Source: Campylobacteraceae bacterium
GTDB taxonomy: Bacteria; Campylobacterota; Campylobacteria; Campylobacterales; Sulfurovaceae
NCBI GenBank assembly: GCA_027065385.1
Contig: JAMOOP010000102.1
Location: 1 to 38,061, forward strand
DNA length: 38,061 nt
Direction: 5' to 3'
This document shows, piece after piece, positions 1-8,623 of the stretch; the first letter of the stretch is position 1, and every line of letters begins with the position of its first letter. The notes under the pieces are model-generated. The model did no database searches. It was not told where the DNA came from and saw nothing but the letters and a program-made list of their open reading frames with translations. Both the position numbers and the translations under genes were made by a program.

Positions 1-359
1 ATATTTTAAGAGTAAATCAATTTAACGATGTGGCTAAAAGTAGTTTAGATGAGTGGATATATTTTTTAAAAAATGAGGAGATAGAAAATAGTTTTAAAGC
101 TAAAGGGTTAAATGAAGCAAAAGAGGTTTTAGATGTTTTAAAACTCCAACCAAAAGAGAGAGCAATTTATGAGAGAAAAGAGGATAATAAAAGATATAAA
201 GAGTCTCTATTTTACACAGCAGAGATTAAGGGTGAGAAGAGAGGAGAGAAAAAAGCTAAAATTGAAATAGCTAAAAATTTGATTTTAGCAAAAGTTGATA
301 TAGAAACTATAGCTAAGAGTACAGGTCTAACTATTAATGAAATAGAAAAGCTTAAATAA
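1..359 (+). pseudogene. Rpn-family (PD-(D/E)XK) nuclease/transposase-like protein, 3' part cut by the window edge
   Basis: The reading frame is open from the first bases of the window, so this is the C-terminal part of a longer gene; a GTG at 30 could be mistaken for a start. The segment reading SSLDEWIYFLKNEEI followed by a Lys/Glu-rich helix (EIKGEKRGEKKAKIEIAKNL) and a short helix-turn-helix-like tail (IETIAKSTGLTINEIEKL) is typical of the C-terminus of Rpn/PD-(D/E)XK nuclease family putative transposases. That family promotes RecA-independent recombination and is often present in many copies in sulfur-oxidising Campylobacterota. The catalytic N-terminal domain lies outside the window, so whether the gene is intact cannot be judged. 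It is convergent with recJ. The family call is from recognition of the sequence, not from a search. Confidence 0.6.
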
Positions 360-425
360 TAAAAAATTAAAAATGACATATAAGGGGTCAAGTCATAAAT
401 ACACAGTATTTTAAGATATATCTAT

Positions 426-2027
426 TTATAAATTAATCTCCTCAATCATTAACTGAATAGTTACTTTACCATTAAAGTAATTCTCATTGATAGTATATAT
501 AATATCAACTCTTTGACCTATATTAAACTCCTCTTTAGTTTTAAATAGAACCCCTTTATGGAAGATATTGTTGTGTGAAAAAAGAAATCTTTTATGCTCT
601 TTCTCTTTTCCCATACTATTTACATCTTTAATTGTTACATCTCTAGTTATAAATTTTGGTCTGCTATTCTCTTGTCCATAAGGCTCATAGCCTCTTATTA
701 TATCTATTAGATTAAAGTCTATATATTTAAAATCTAACTCTCCTAATATATCAGGGTCAAGAGTATTTTCATTATAGTTTTGAGCTAAATAGTTAATCTG
801 TAACTCTCTTTTAAACTCTTCTAAATTTTCAAAAGGAAGACTTAATCCAATAGCAGAGTGGTGTCCTCCAAATCTGCTAAGTAGTCTTTTTGATTTAGAG
901 GTTATTTCAAAAAGATTACAGACATGAAAACTTCTACCACTACCTTTTAAATCTCCATTTTCACCTTTTGTTAAAACAATAGTTGGTTTTTTATAAACTC
1001 TTCCTACTCTAGCAGATACAATTCCTACAACTCCCTCATGCCAATTTTCACCATTTACTACAATTATTTTATCATTTGGCTTTACTAAAGATAGAGCTTG
1101 ATTAGTGATTTCTTGTTCTGTAGCTTTTCTTTTATTATTAAATTCAATTAATCTATCTAATCTAACTTTAGCATCAAATATATTAGAACTAAGTAGAAAC
1201 TCTACAGCATATTTAGCATCACTCATTCTACCTGCACTATTAAGTATTGGAGCTATTAAAAAGCCTATGTCTTCGGCGTTTATAAGAGTTTTATCAAATC
1301 TCTCTTTAAAGGCTTTAATGGCAAGAGTATTAGATGAGTTTAAAATTTTAATACCACTATTAACCATAGCTCTATTTATATGCTTTAAAGGCATCATATC
1401 AGCTATAATAGCAATAGCTACTAACTCTAAGTAGTATTTAATATCTATTTTAGTTTTTAAAGCTCTATTTAAAGAGGCTATTAAATACCAAGCTATTTGA
1501 GCTCCACAAACCTCATCATAAGGGAAAGTACAATCTTTCTGTTTTTGGTTTATTATTGCATAAGCTATAGGTAATTTTTTTGGTAAAATATGGTGGTCTG
1601 TAATAATTAACTCTATATTATACTCTCTACACAAATGACTAGCTTCTACAGCAGATATGCCATTATCCACAGTAATTGCTAAATCATAATCGCGAATACG
1701 AGGAATAATAGTCTTAGAAAGCCCGTAACCGTCCTTAAAACGGTTTGGAATGAGCCAGTCAAGCTTTACCCCTATTTGATTAAAAAAGAGCTTTAAAAGC
1801 GTTGTAGAGACAACTCCATCAACATCATAGTCTCCTATTAGAACAATTTTCTCTTTTTTTCTAATAGCATCTACTATTCTATTGGTTGATTTGTCCATAT
1901 CTTTAAAGAGTGATGGATTTGGAAGATTTGATAGAGTTAGAAATCCATCTTTATCAAATCTGGAGTTTAATTTTTTATTAATCTCATTTGGTGTTATTTT
2001 TGGATAGATATTAGCTCTTTTCTCCAT
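426..2027 (-). CDS. recJ: Single-stranded-DNA-specific 5'-3' exonuclease RecJ
   Basis: RecJ degrades single-stranded DNA 5' to 3' in recombination and mismatch/base-excision repair, in the cytoplasm. The 533-residue product has the DHH phosphoesterase motifs in order: GDYDVDG (D66, D68, D70, metal binding), TVDNGIS (D121) and the signature ITDHH (144-146). The NSAGRMSDA segment and the DHHA1 motif [11 protein letters not shown] follow, then a C-terminal OB-like domain. Length is a little under the proteobacterial norm of about 570 and matches other Campylobacterota. The ATG start lies inside the end of pyrG (17-nt overlap), so it is almost certainly translated from the pyrG message. No missing catalytic residue was noticed. 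Confidence 0.95.
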   Translation of the reverse strand: MEKRANIYPKITPNEINKKLNSRFDKDGFLTLSNLPNPSLFKDMDKSTNRIVDAIRKKEKIVLIGDYDVDGVVSTTLLKLFFNQIGVKLDWLIPNRFKDGYGLSKTIIPRIRDYDLAITVDNGISAVEASHLCREYNIELIITDHHILPKKLPIAYAIINQKQKDCTFPYDEVCGAQIAWYLIASLNRALKTKIDIKYYLELVAIAIIADMMPLKHINRAMVNSGIKILNSSNTLAIKAFKERFDKTLINAEDIGFLIAPILNSAGRMSDAKYAVEFLLSSNIFDAKVRLDRLIEFNNKRKATEQEITNQALSLVKPNDKIIVVNGENWHEGVVGIVSARVGRVYKKPTIVLTKGENGDLKGSGRSFHVCNLFEITSKSKRLLSRFGGHHSAIGLSLPFENLEEFKRELQINYLAQNYNENTLDPDILGELDFKYIDFNLIDIIRGYEPYGQENSRPKFITRDVTIKDVNSMGKEKEHKRFLFSHNNIFHKGVLFKTKEEFNIGQRVDIIYTINENYFNGKVTIQLMIEEINL

Positions 2028-3645
2028 TTAAACTCTTTTTAACAAAAGCTAAAATAGATGGGTTTGGATTTTGAAGTCTTGATGTAAACTCTGGGTGAAA
2101 TTGAACACCTAAAAACCAAGGGTGATTATTAACCTCAACTGCCTCTATTAATCCGTTAGACTCTCCTGTAATACTCATTCCATTTAGTTCAAGAGCCTCT
2201 CTATAAGTTGGATTTGCTTCATATCTGTGTCTATGTCTTTCAAAAATGGTTGATGCTCCATAAGCTTCTCTAAGTATTGAGCCTTTTTTAGTATTACACT
2301 CATACTCTCCTAAACGCATAGTTCCACCCATTGGAGAAGTTGTAGTTCTTATCTGTTTAGCACCAGCTGCATCAATAAACTCATCTATTAAGAAGATTAT
2401 AGGCTCTTTACTATTTTGGTCAAATTCAATAGAGGTTGCATCTTTTAAATCTAATACATTTCTAGCAAATTCAATCATAGCTAGTTGCATACCAAGGCAT
2501 ATACCTAAAAATGGTATTTTATGCTCTCTAGCATACTGAATAGCTTTTATTTTTCCTTCTACTCCTCTCTCTCCAAATCCACCTGCTACTAAAATACCAT
2601 CACAATCGACTAGATACTGTTTTGCTGTATTATTCTCTACCTTTTCGCTATCTACCCATTTAATTTCAACTTTAGTATCTAAATTAGCTCCTGCGTGTAT
2701 TAAAGCCTCTGTGAGTGATTTATATGACTCTTTTAAATCTAAGTATTTTCCTACAAAGCCAATAGTTACTCTATTCTTTGGTTCTATGATTTTTCTAACT
2801 AATTCTGCCCACTCTCTCATATTGGGCTTTAAATAGCCTAAATTGAGCTGTTTAGCTATAGGGGTTAGTATCTCTTGGACTTTGAAGTTTAAAGGCACCT
2901 CGTAGATTGTAGAGGCATCTATGGCTTCAATTACAGACTCTTCATCAATATCACAAGTAAAAGCTATCTTTTTTCTAATCTCTTTTGGTATTCTCTCTTC
3001 AGCTCTTAGTATTAACATTTGTGGTGTTATACCAATTCTTCTAAGCTCTTGTACTGAGTGTTGAGTAGGTTTTGTTTTTAATTCATCAGCTGTTCGAATA
3101 TAAGGAAGTAGTGTTACATGGATATTCATAACAACACTTTTACCAAGCTCATGTCTCATTTGTCTAATTGTCTCTAAAAAGGGCATACCCTCCATATCAC
3201 CTGTAGTTCCACCAAGTTCAACAATTAAGATGTCTTTATTCTCTCCTGCTAATATAATTCTATTTTTTATCTCATTTGTAATGTGAGGTACTATTTGTAT
3301 TGTTTTTCCTAGATATTTTCCTTGTCTCTCATTTTCAATAACAGTTTTATATATTTGCCCTGTTGTAAAATTATTATTTTGAGTTAGCGAATTATCTAAA
3401 AATCTCTCATAGTGACCTAAATCTAAATCTGTTTCTGCTCCATCTTTTGTTACAAAAACTTCACCATGTTCTAAAGGTGACATAGTACCAGGGTCAACAT
3501 TGATATATGGGTCTAATTTTAAAACTCCTACTCTAAAACCTGAATGTTTTAAAAGTGTTCCTATACTAGCAGCTGTTATCCCTTTACCTAGAGAGCTTAA
3601 TACCCCTCCAGTTACAAATATGTATTTTGTTTGATTAATTGACAT
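2011..3645 (-). CDS. pyrG: CTP synthase (glutamine hydrolysing)
   Basis: Converts UTP to CTP using ATP and glutamine, the last step of de novo CTP synthesis. At 544 residues it is full length. The N-terminal synthetase domain has the P-loop-like [17 protein letters not shown] (13-29), [14 protein letters not shown] (44-57) and the [10 protein letters not shown] segment (143-152). The C-terminal class I glutamine amidotransferase domain has the nucleophile in GICLGMQLA (C383) and the catalytic His in GVQFHPEF near residue 510. A ribosome binding site AGGAA precedes the ATG. It lies 18 nt downstream of dnaN and overlaps recJ, so dnaN-pyrG-recJ probably form one transcription unit. Finding pyrG rather than gyrB after dnaN is unusual. 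Confidence 0.97.
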   Translation of the reverse strand: MSINQTKYIFVTGGVLSSLGKGITAASIGTLLKHSGFRVGVLKLDPYINVDPGTMSPLEHGEVFVTKDGAETDLDLGHYERFLDNSLTQNNNFTTGQIYKTVIENERQGKYLGKTIQIVPHITNEIKNRIILAGENKDILIVELGGTTGDMEGMPFLETIRQMRHELGKSVVMNIHVTLLPYIRTADELKTKPTQHSVQELRRIGITPQMLILRAEERIPKEIRKKIAFTCDIDEESVIEAIDASTIYEVPLNFKVQEILTPIAKQLNLGYLKPNMREWAELVRKIIEPKNRVTIGFVGKYLDLKESYKSLTEALIHAGANLDTKVEIKWVDSEKVENNTAKQYLVDCDGILVAGGFGERGVEGKIKAIQYAREHKIPFLGICLGMQLAMIEFARNVLDLKDATSIEFDQNSKEPIIFLIDEFIDAAGAKQIRTTTSPMGGTMRLGEYECNTKKGSILREAYGASTIFERHRHRYEANPTYREALELNGMSITGESNGLIEAVEVNNHPWFLGVQFHPEFTSRLQNPNPSILAFVKKSLNGEKS

Positions 3646-3663
3646 ATATATTCCTAAAAAAAA

Positions 3664-4728
3664 TTAAACGATTATTGGCATTATAACAGTTATAAATTTT
3701 TTATCCTTTAAAACAAAAGGTAGAGTAGGCTCATTTAATAAAATTTCAAACTCATCTTTCTCTATTTGCGATATAAAGTCTAGTAGATAACGACTATTTA
3801 CATTTAGTTCAAAGTTATTTAGATTAGTATCTATTAGCAATTCAGTTTTTGCTTCTACATTATCAGCTGATAGAGAATTAAAAATTATAGAACCTTTAGT
3901 AAAGATGATTTTTATATCTTGTGATATAGTTATTATTAGTTTAATAGCGTTAATCATCTCTTTTTTAGGAAGTTTTACTATATGCTTTATATCTTTAGGA
4001 ATTATTCGCTCATAGTCAGGAAAATTTCCATTGATTAATCTACTAAAAAAGTAATAATTTCTATTTTGGATAATTATATTAGTTTGGTCATAATATATAT
4101 CTATCTCATTCATAAAAAGTTTTTGAATTTCTAATATAGCCTTTTTAGGAATAATTATTGAAATTTCATTTTGACTAATATTCTCTATAGTAGCTACAGA
4201 CAGTCTTCTAGTATCAGTTCCTACTAATTGGGTTTTATCTTTTTTAATATTCAATAAAGCACCATTTAGTTCAAATTTAGGATTATTGGTATCAATTGAT
4301 GATGATACGGCTCTTAAGGCTCTTATGAGACTAATAGAGTCTAAAGAGATTTTTGATTTATTTTCTATTTGAGGATATTTTGGAAAGCTATTAGGGTTAA
4401 ATATAGGCAATCTAAATTTTGTTTTATTTTGCTTTATATTTAAATTATCTCCTATTAGTTCTAATATTATCTCTTCATTTTTTAAAATTCTAATAATATC
4501 TAGTAGCTTTTTACCATTAGCTGTTATAGCTCCTTCTTGTTCTATTATTATATTTTCTGTTTTTACAATAAGACCTATTTCTGTATCAGTAGCTTTTATT
4601 GTAGCTATACCGTTTTTTGCTTCTATATAGACATGTGATGTAATTTGACTTGCATCTTTTTTTTCTAAAAAAGGTTGCATATTAATTAATATGGACTCGA
4701 TTAAATTTTTTGAAACAACAATTTTCAT
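3664..4728 (-). CDS. dnaN: DNA polymerase III sliding clamp, beta subunit
   Basis: The dimeric ring clamp that tethers DNA polymerase III and many repair enzymes to DNA. The 354-residue product has the three-domain clamp layout: the N-terminal MKIVVSKNLIESILINMQPF, the middle-domain segment containing LVGTDTRRLSVA, and the third-domain end ITVIMPIIV, where clamps usually close with a PMRI/PMxx motif. Length is close to the usual 360-375. The start is supported by an AAGGGAAAA ribosome binding site just upstream. It is separated from dnaA by a 201-nt spacer that contains the DnaA-trio and a DnaA-box array, so initiator binding there could also affect dnaN transcription. Confidence 0.96.
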   Translation of the reverse strand: MKIVVSKNLIESILINMQPFLEKKDASQITSHVYIEAKNGIATIKATDTEIGLIVKTENIIIEQEGAITANGKKLLDIIRILKNEEIILELIGDNLNIKQNKTKFRLPIFNPNSFPKYPQIENKSKISLDSISLIRALRAVSSSIDTNNPKFELNGALLNIKKDKTQLVGTDTRRLSVATIENISQNEISIIIPKKAILEIQKLFMNEIDIYYDQTNIIIQNRNYYFFSRLINGNFPDYERIIPKDIKHIVKLPKKEMINAIKLIITISQDIKIIFTKGSIIFNSLSADNVEAKTELLIDTNLNNFELNVNSRYLLDFISQIEKDEFEILLNEPTLPFVLKDKKFITVIMPIIV

Positions 4729-4740
4729 TTTTTTCCCTTT

Positions 4741-4805
4741 TATGCGATTCTTATTTTTATTTATAAGTAGTAGTAGTAGTAGTACCCCGTGAATAGCGTG
4801 AATAA
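4741..4805 (-). other. Origin unwinding element: DnaA boxes, GC cluster, DnaA-trio and AT-rich DUE
   Basis: Read on the minus strand, two imperfect DnaA boxes (TTATTCACG at 4805-4797 and CTATTCACG at 4796-4788) are followed by the GC cluster GGGG (4788-4785), six consecutive TAC/ACT triplets (4785-4766) and an AT-rich run TTATAAATAAAAATAAG. This is the order of the basal unwinding system described for Bacillus subtilis and proposed in Helicobacter: box, GC cluster, DnaA-trio (3'-GAT-5' repeats on the opposite strand), melted region. Its place between dnaA and dnaN is the expected one. The assignment rests on sequence pattern and position only. Confidence 0.8.
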
Positions 4806-4898
4806 CTTTTTTAAATCCCTAAATCTCGGGCTTTATAGACCCTAAAATATGTGAATAACTATGTGAATAACATGTGAATAACTCAAAGTTATTCACAT
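4788..4898. other. oriC lobe 2: DnaA-box array between dnaA and dnaN
   Basis: Exact DnaA boxes are at 4850-4858, 4862-4870 and 4873-4881 (TGTGAATAA) and 4889-4897 (TTATTCACA). Near matches are at 4788-4796 and 4797-4805. The last two exact boxes sit in a perfect 12-bp inverted repeat, 4872-4883 against 4887-4898, with a 3-nt centre. The form TTATTCACA rather than TTATCCACA is the Campylobacterota consensus. With the lobe upstream of dnaA it makes a bipartite origin, as described for Helicobacter and Campylobacter relatives. This lobe lies next to the unwinding element and probably loads the DnaA filament. Confidence 0.85.
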
Positions 4899-4929
4899 AT
4901 ACTTTGTCTAATTCGATTATAACTTGTTT

Positions 4930-6252
4930 TTAATCAAACTTAGATTTAATTGCGTTTATTTTTGTTGATAATTCATCAATTAATACCTTAAAGTTATCAT
5001 CTACATCTATTAGCTCAATAATTTTTTTAATTGCATGGCTTACTGCTGTGTGGTCTTTCATTCCAAAATAGACAGCAATTTGGGGCATAGAGTTTGGAGT
5101 TAGGTTTCTGGCTAAATATATTGATATTCTTCTAGCTCGTACTACAATACGAGTTCTTTTCTTAGATTTTATATCTGAAAGCTTTATATTTAACTCTTTT
5201 GATACCAACTCCAACACATCATCAATAGATATATTATTCTGTTTTTCAATAAGTTGGTCTTTAATAACATTATGGGCAAATTCAAGAGTTAATTTTTGGT
5301 TCATAAGCCCACTATAGGCATTTAATTTAATAATAGCTCCCTCAATTTCTCGAATATTGCTCCCCATATTAGAGGCTAGAAAGTTAATAATATCGGTGTT
5401 TAGTCTAATTCCATCTATCTCACACTTCTTTTTTATAATAGATATTTTGGTCTCTAATTGAGGAGGTTGAATATCTGCCATTAAACCCCACTCAAAACGG
5501 CTTCTTAGTCTGTCAACTAGACCAGAAATCTTATTTGGTGGTCTATCTGAAGTTATAATAATCTGCTTTTTTGCTTGATGAAGTTCATTAAAAGTGTGAA
5601 AAAATTCCTCTTGTGTCTGCTCTTTTCCACTTAAAAACTGAATATCGTCAATAATAAGCACATCACACTCTCTAAAGTGTTGTCTAAATCTACTCATAGT
5701 TTGTACTCTTAGATGTGAAGTAAATCTATTCATAAACTGTTCAAATGTTGTATATATTACCTTTTTACCTAGTGATATTTGATGGTTTCCAATGGCTTGA
5801 ACTAGGTGAGTTTTTCCTAGCCCAACCCCACCATATAGGAATAGAGGGTTATATATAACACCTGGTTTATCTGCCACACTCTTAGCTGTTGTGTATGCAA
5901 ATTGGTTAGATTGTCCTACAATAAAACTATCAAATGTAAAAGATGGATTTAGTATAGTACTATTTGTTTCATTTCTCTCTTTTCTCTTGCTCTTTTTATT
6001 ACTAGATTTTTTACTATAGGTTGATATTTCAACTTTTGGTTTTATTTTTGTTTCCAACTCAAATAGGTGTGCTATTTGTGGTGAAAATTTTGTTTTAATC
6101 CATTTTGATACTAAGATATTTGGTGCATAAAAGAGTACACTACTCTCTGTTGAGAGCTTATCATCATATATAAGAGGCTTAATATATCGCTCCCAACTCC
6201 TATCGGTCATCTCTTTTTTAAGTTTTTCTATTACTTTTTTTCCTAAATTCAT
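4930..6252 (-). CDS. dnaA: Chromosomal replication initiator DnaA
   Basis: An AAA+ ATPase that binds DnaA boxes, melts oriC and recruits helicase. The 440 residues show domain I (1-70, with WERYIKPL and WIKTKF), a short Lys/Ser-rich linker (about 78-105), then the AAA+ core starting at FTFDSFIVG with Walker A GGVGLGKT (141-148), Walker B VLIIDDIQFLSG, and sensor/arginine-finger segment RLRSRFEWGL. The C-terminal helix-turn-helix carries MKDHTAVSHAIKKI, equivalent to the DnaA signature GxxDHSTVxHA that reads the box. The ribosome binding site AGGAAG precedes the ATG. The gene sits between two arrays of DnaA boxes, which suggests autoregulation. Confidence 0.97.
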   Translation of the reverse strand: MNLGKKVIEKLKKEMTDRSWERYIKPLIYDDKLSTESSVLFYAPNILVSKWIKTKFSPQIAHLFELETKIKPKVEISTYSKKSSNKKSKRKERNETNSTILNPSFTFDSFIVGQSNQFAYTTAKSVADKPGVIYNPLFLYGGVGLGKTHLVQAIGNHQISLGKKVIYTTFEQFMNRFTSHLRVQTMSRFRQHFRECDVLIIDDIQFLSGKEQTQEEFFHTFNELHQAKKQIIITSDRPPNKISGLVDRLRSRFEWGLMADIQPPQLETKISIIKKKCEIDGIRLNTDIINFLASNMGSNIREIEGAIIKLNAYSGLMNQKLTLEFAHNVIKDQLIEKQNNISIDDVLELVSKELNIKLSDIKSKKRTRIVVRARRISIYLARNLTPNSMPQIAVYFGMKDHTAVSHAIKKIIELIDVDDNFKVLIDELSTKINAIKSKFD

Positions 6253-6797
6253 AATCTTCCTAAGTGCGTTTAAGTTTAAATGACTACTACATGTGAATAA
6301 CTATGTGAATAACTTTTTTTGCAAACCTTTCTATTGCCCTAAATCTCGGCGTTTAAAAGCATGTGAAAAAAAGTTATTCACATGTGACAAAATATGTGAA
6401 TAACTTTTTAAAAAACCTTTATAAAGCCCATGGTTTAGGGCTTTTAAAAAAATACCCAACATGTGAATAACTTTTTAAGTTTAGGTATTTCTTAAGCGAA
6501 ACTTAAAAAGTTATTCACATCCCCTTTGAACTTTTTAAATCCCTAAAATTCGGCTTTTAAAAGCTATTAGCTATAAAAAATATTACTTTTATAAAATATA
6601 AAAAAAGTTTATGCTAAGTCACTTAATACTTTTTGATAAAATAGACTATTTTTAACAATTTTAGGCTTAAAATCAGTGAAAAATAGCATATCTTTGGATT
6701 ATATTATAAAAAAGATGTGAATAACATGTGAATAACTTTTGAGTTATTTGAGATTAATTTGTAAATAGAGAGATAGGACAATCTAAATTGTCCTATT
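6253..6797. other. oriC lobe 1: DnaA-box array upstream of dnaA (no gene in this 545-nt spacer)
   Basis: Eight exact DnaA boxes occur: TGTGAATAA at 6292-6300, 6304-6312, 6395-6403, 6462-6470, 6716-6724 and 6727-6735, and TTATTCACA at 6374-6382 and 6511-6519. Degenerate copies lie at 6362-6370 and 6383-6391. Several are arranged as inverted pairs. Interspersed are copies of a second motif, CCCTAAATCTCGGC. A very AT-rich stretch at about 6556-6715 separates the last pair of boxes from the rest. No coding frame, tRNA or other gene was recognised here. The spacer also has to hold the dnaA promoter, which I could not place with confidence. Confidence 0.88.
6461..6520. repeat. Perfect 22-bp inverted repeat carrying two DnaA boxes
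   Basis: The left arm 6461-6482 begins ATGTGAATAACTTTTTAAGT. It is an exact reverse complement of the right arm 6499-6520, with a 16-nt centre (6483-6498). Each arm has a DnaA box at its outer end. It could extrude as a cruciform or hold two DnaA molecules facing each other. Confidence 0.9.
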
Positions 6798-7964
6798 TTA
6801 AATTGCAGATATAGCCTCTTTTTCCATACTTCTATCTTTTTCCCATAATGATTTTAGAAATTTTATAATTTTAATAGATGCTTTTCCATTACCATAAGGG
6901 TTGTGTGCTTGACTCATAACTCTATAGGATAGATTATTATCTAAAAGTATTTGTGCCTCTTTTACTATTTTTTTGGGATTAGTTCCTACAATTTTAACAG
7001 TACCAGCTTCAATAGCTTCAGGTCTTTCTGTTGTATCTCTTATAACAAGTACAGGTTTTCCTAAAGATGGTGCTTCTTCTTGAACTCCTCCACTATCTGT
7101 AATAATAAAATATGATTTACTCATAAGATAGACAAATGCTTCATAAGGTAATGGTTTAATTAGATATATATTTGAGATTTGAGATAAGAGTTTATTAATA
7201 GGTTTTTGAACATTAGGATTTAGATGAACAGGATAGATTATATCTATATTAGGATTATTTAGTGCTAACTCTTTTAGAGCTTTACATATATTAATAAATC
7301 CTTGACCAAAATTTTCTCTACGATGTCCTGTTACTAAAATAAATCTTCTATCTAATTTTAAATCTATTTTATCTAAAATCTTTTTTTCTAACTTTTGATT
7401 TGAATTGATTTTATTAAGAGTAAAAAAGAGTGCATCAATAACAGTATTACCTGTAATAGTAATATTATTAGATTTTTTATTTTCTTTTAATAGATTATTT
7501 CTACTATTTAGAGTTGGTACAAAATGATAATCTGCTAAAATTCCTGTAATTTCTCTATTTGCCTCTTCTGGCCAAGGGCTATATCTATTACCAGTTCTTA
7601 ATCCAGCTTCTACATGTCCTACAGCAATTTTTTGATAGAATGATGCTAAAGATGTAGCACTTGTAGTAGTTGTATCTCCATGAACCAATACTAAATTAGG
7701 TTTAAAATCTTCTAAAACAGCTCTTATTCCTAATAATACATTAGCTGTAATATCATATAAATCTTGACCTGCTTTCATAATATTTAAATCATAAAATGGT
7801 TTTATTTCAAATATATTTAAAACTTGGTCTAACATCTCTCTATGTTGTGCTGTTACACATACCCTTACATGAAAATCATCTTTATACTTTTCAAAAGCTT
7901 TTACTAAAGGAGCCATTTTTATAGCTTCTGGACGAGTTCCAAATACAATTAATATTTTTTTCAT
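6798..7964 (-). CDS. wecB: UDP-N-acetylglucosamine 2-epimerase (non-hydrolysing)
   Basis: Interconverts UDP-GlcNAc and UDP-ManNAc, the entry to ManNAc-containing surface polysaccharides. The 388-residue length is normal. Family motifs in order are [13 protein letters not shown] near the N-terminus, [31 protein letters not shown] with the catalytic acidic residues, [10 protein letters not shown], and [28 protein letters not shown], which binds the nucleotide. A TGATATAAT promoter lies about 36 nt upstream of the ATG (8000-8008, minus strand), so it is transcribed alone, divergently from ruvC. No other polysaccharide gene is next to it, and its end product cannot be told from this window. Confidence 0.93.
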   Translation of the reverse strand: MKKILIVFGTRPEAIKMAPLVKAFEKYKDDFHVRVCVTAQHREMLDQVLNIFEIKPFYDLNIMKAGQDLYDITANVLLGIRAVLEDFKPNLVLVHGDTTTTSATSLASFYQKIAVGHVEAGLRTGNRYSPWPEEANREITGILADYHFVPTLNSRNNLLKENKKSNNITITGNTVIDALFFTLNKINSNQKLEKKILDKIDLKLDRRFILVTGHRRENFGQGFINICKALKELALNNPNIDIIYPVHLNPNVQKPINKLLSQISNIYLIKPLPYEAFVYLMSKSYFIITDSGGVQEEAPSLGKPVLVIRDTTERPEAIEAGTVKIVGTNPKKIVKEAQILLDNNLSYRVMSQAHNPYGNGKASIKIIKFLKSLWEKDRSMEKEAISAI

Positions 7965-7999
7965 TATTTTACTTTCTATATTTTATTTTATTAAATAAT

Positions 8000-8008
8000 A
8001 TTATATCA
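8000..8008 (-). promoter_or_regulatory. Extended -10 promoter of wecB
   Basis: On the minus strand this reads TGATATAAT, an extended -10 box, and predicts a transcript start about 29 nt before the wecB ATG. It is divergent from, and about 43 bp from, the ruvC promoter. Confidence 0.6.
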
Positions 8009-8050
8009 GGTTAGACTAAAACTATATATATATTTAATTTTCTATTATCA

Positions 8051-8059
8051 TGATATAAT
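8051..8059 (+). promoter_or_regulatory. Extended -10 promoter of ruvC
   Basis: TGATATAAT, with the hexamer TATAAT at 8054-8059. The leader to the TTG start of ruvC would be about 18 nt. Confidence 0.6.
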
Positions 8060-8084
8060 TTTTATAAAAGAGAGTAAAAGTAGT

Positions 8085-8564
8085 TTGAAAATATTAGGAA
8101 TAGACCCTGGAACTAGAAATTTAGGTTACTCTATATTAGAGTTAAATAGTGGTAAGATTATATTAGTTGAGGCTGGATTATTAAAGTTTAAAAGTTCTAA
8201 ATTAAAAGAGCAGATGATAGAGTTAGATAAAGGAATAGAACTTATTATAAAAGAGCATAATATTAAAGAGGTAGCTATTGAAGATATATTTTTTGCATTT
8301 AATCCCAAAACAGTTTTAAAACTAGCTCAATTTCGTGGAGCTTTATGTATGAAAATTATTTTAACTATTGGTAATTATAGTGAATATACTCCTCTTCAAG
8401 TAAAAAAGGCTCTTACAGGTAATGGAAAGGCATCTAAAGAGCAAGTGGCATTTATGGTTAAACGACTTTTAGGACTTAAAAAAGATATTAAACCGTTAGA
8501 TATTACAGATGCTATGGCTGTAGCTATTACACATACACAAAGATTAAAATTAAATACTATTTAA
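8085..8564 (+). CDS. ruvC: Crossover junction endodeoxyribonuclease RuvC
   Basis: Resolves Holliday junctions made by RecA and RuvAB, as a dimer in the cytoplasm. The 159-residue length is typical. Catalytic acids are visible: D7 in [14 protein letters not shown], the Glu in [22 protein letters not shown], and the paired Asp near the end in [13 protein letters not shown]. The start is TTG (8085), chosen because it gives the expected [11 protein letters not shown]-terminus and there is no ATG in a better place. A TGATATAAT promoter lies just upstream. The next gene, a SPOR lipoprotein, follows after 59 nt and may be cotranscribed. Confidence 0.95.
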   Translation: MKILGIDPGTRNLGYSILELNSGKIILVEAGLLKFKSSKLKEQMIELDKGIELIIKEHNIKEVAIEDIFFAFNPKTVLKLAQFRGALCMKIILTIGNYSEYTPLQVKKALTGNGKASKEQVAFMVKRLLGLKKDIKPLDITDAMAVAITHTQRLKLNTI

Positions 8565-8623
8565 TATAAAATCAAGTAAAGCTAAGATAAGCTTATATTA
8601 CTTCATCTTAAAGGGAAAATAGA

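Larger units (their letters stand above)
4817..6554. repeat. Dispersed origin motif CCCTAAATCTCGGC (copies 4817-4830, 6337-6350, 6541-6554; partial 4840-4848 and 6434-6440)
   Basis: Three near-identical 14-mers occur in the same orientation: CCCTAAATCTCGGG (4817-4830), CCCTAAATCTCGGC (6337-6350) and CCCTAAAATTCGGC (6541-6554). Two are preceded by CTTTTT(T)AAAT and two are followed by a TTTAAAAGC tail. Partial forms are CCCTAAAAT (4840-4848) and an inverted TTTAGGG (6434-6440), the latter within a hairpin AAAGCCC/GGGCTTT (6423-6429 with 6438-6444). I saw full copies only in the two origin lobes on either side of dnaA. The coordinates span dnaA; only the listed sites are the repeat. Confidence 0.75.

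Noticed and set aside
1105-1434. Open frame on the plus strand inside recJ
   Set aside because: It is an antisense shadow of a well-supported recJ; its hydrophobic translation comes from reading the reverse of Ile/Leu/Asn-rich codons, and there is no ribosome binding site or family match.
4766-4785. TAG triplet run considered as a simple microsatellite
   Set aside because: Its position next to a GC cluster and DnaA boxes, in the dnaA-dnaN spacer, fits a DnaA-trio much better than a chance slippage repeat.
6423-6444. AAAGCCC/GGGCTTT hairpin considered as a terminator
   Set aside because: It lies inside the oriC box array, far from any gene end, and overlaps the repeated CCCTAAA motif, so it belongs to the origin.
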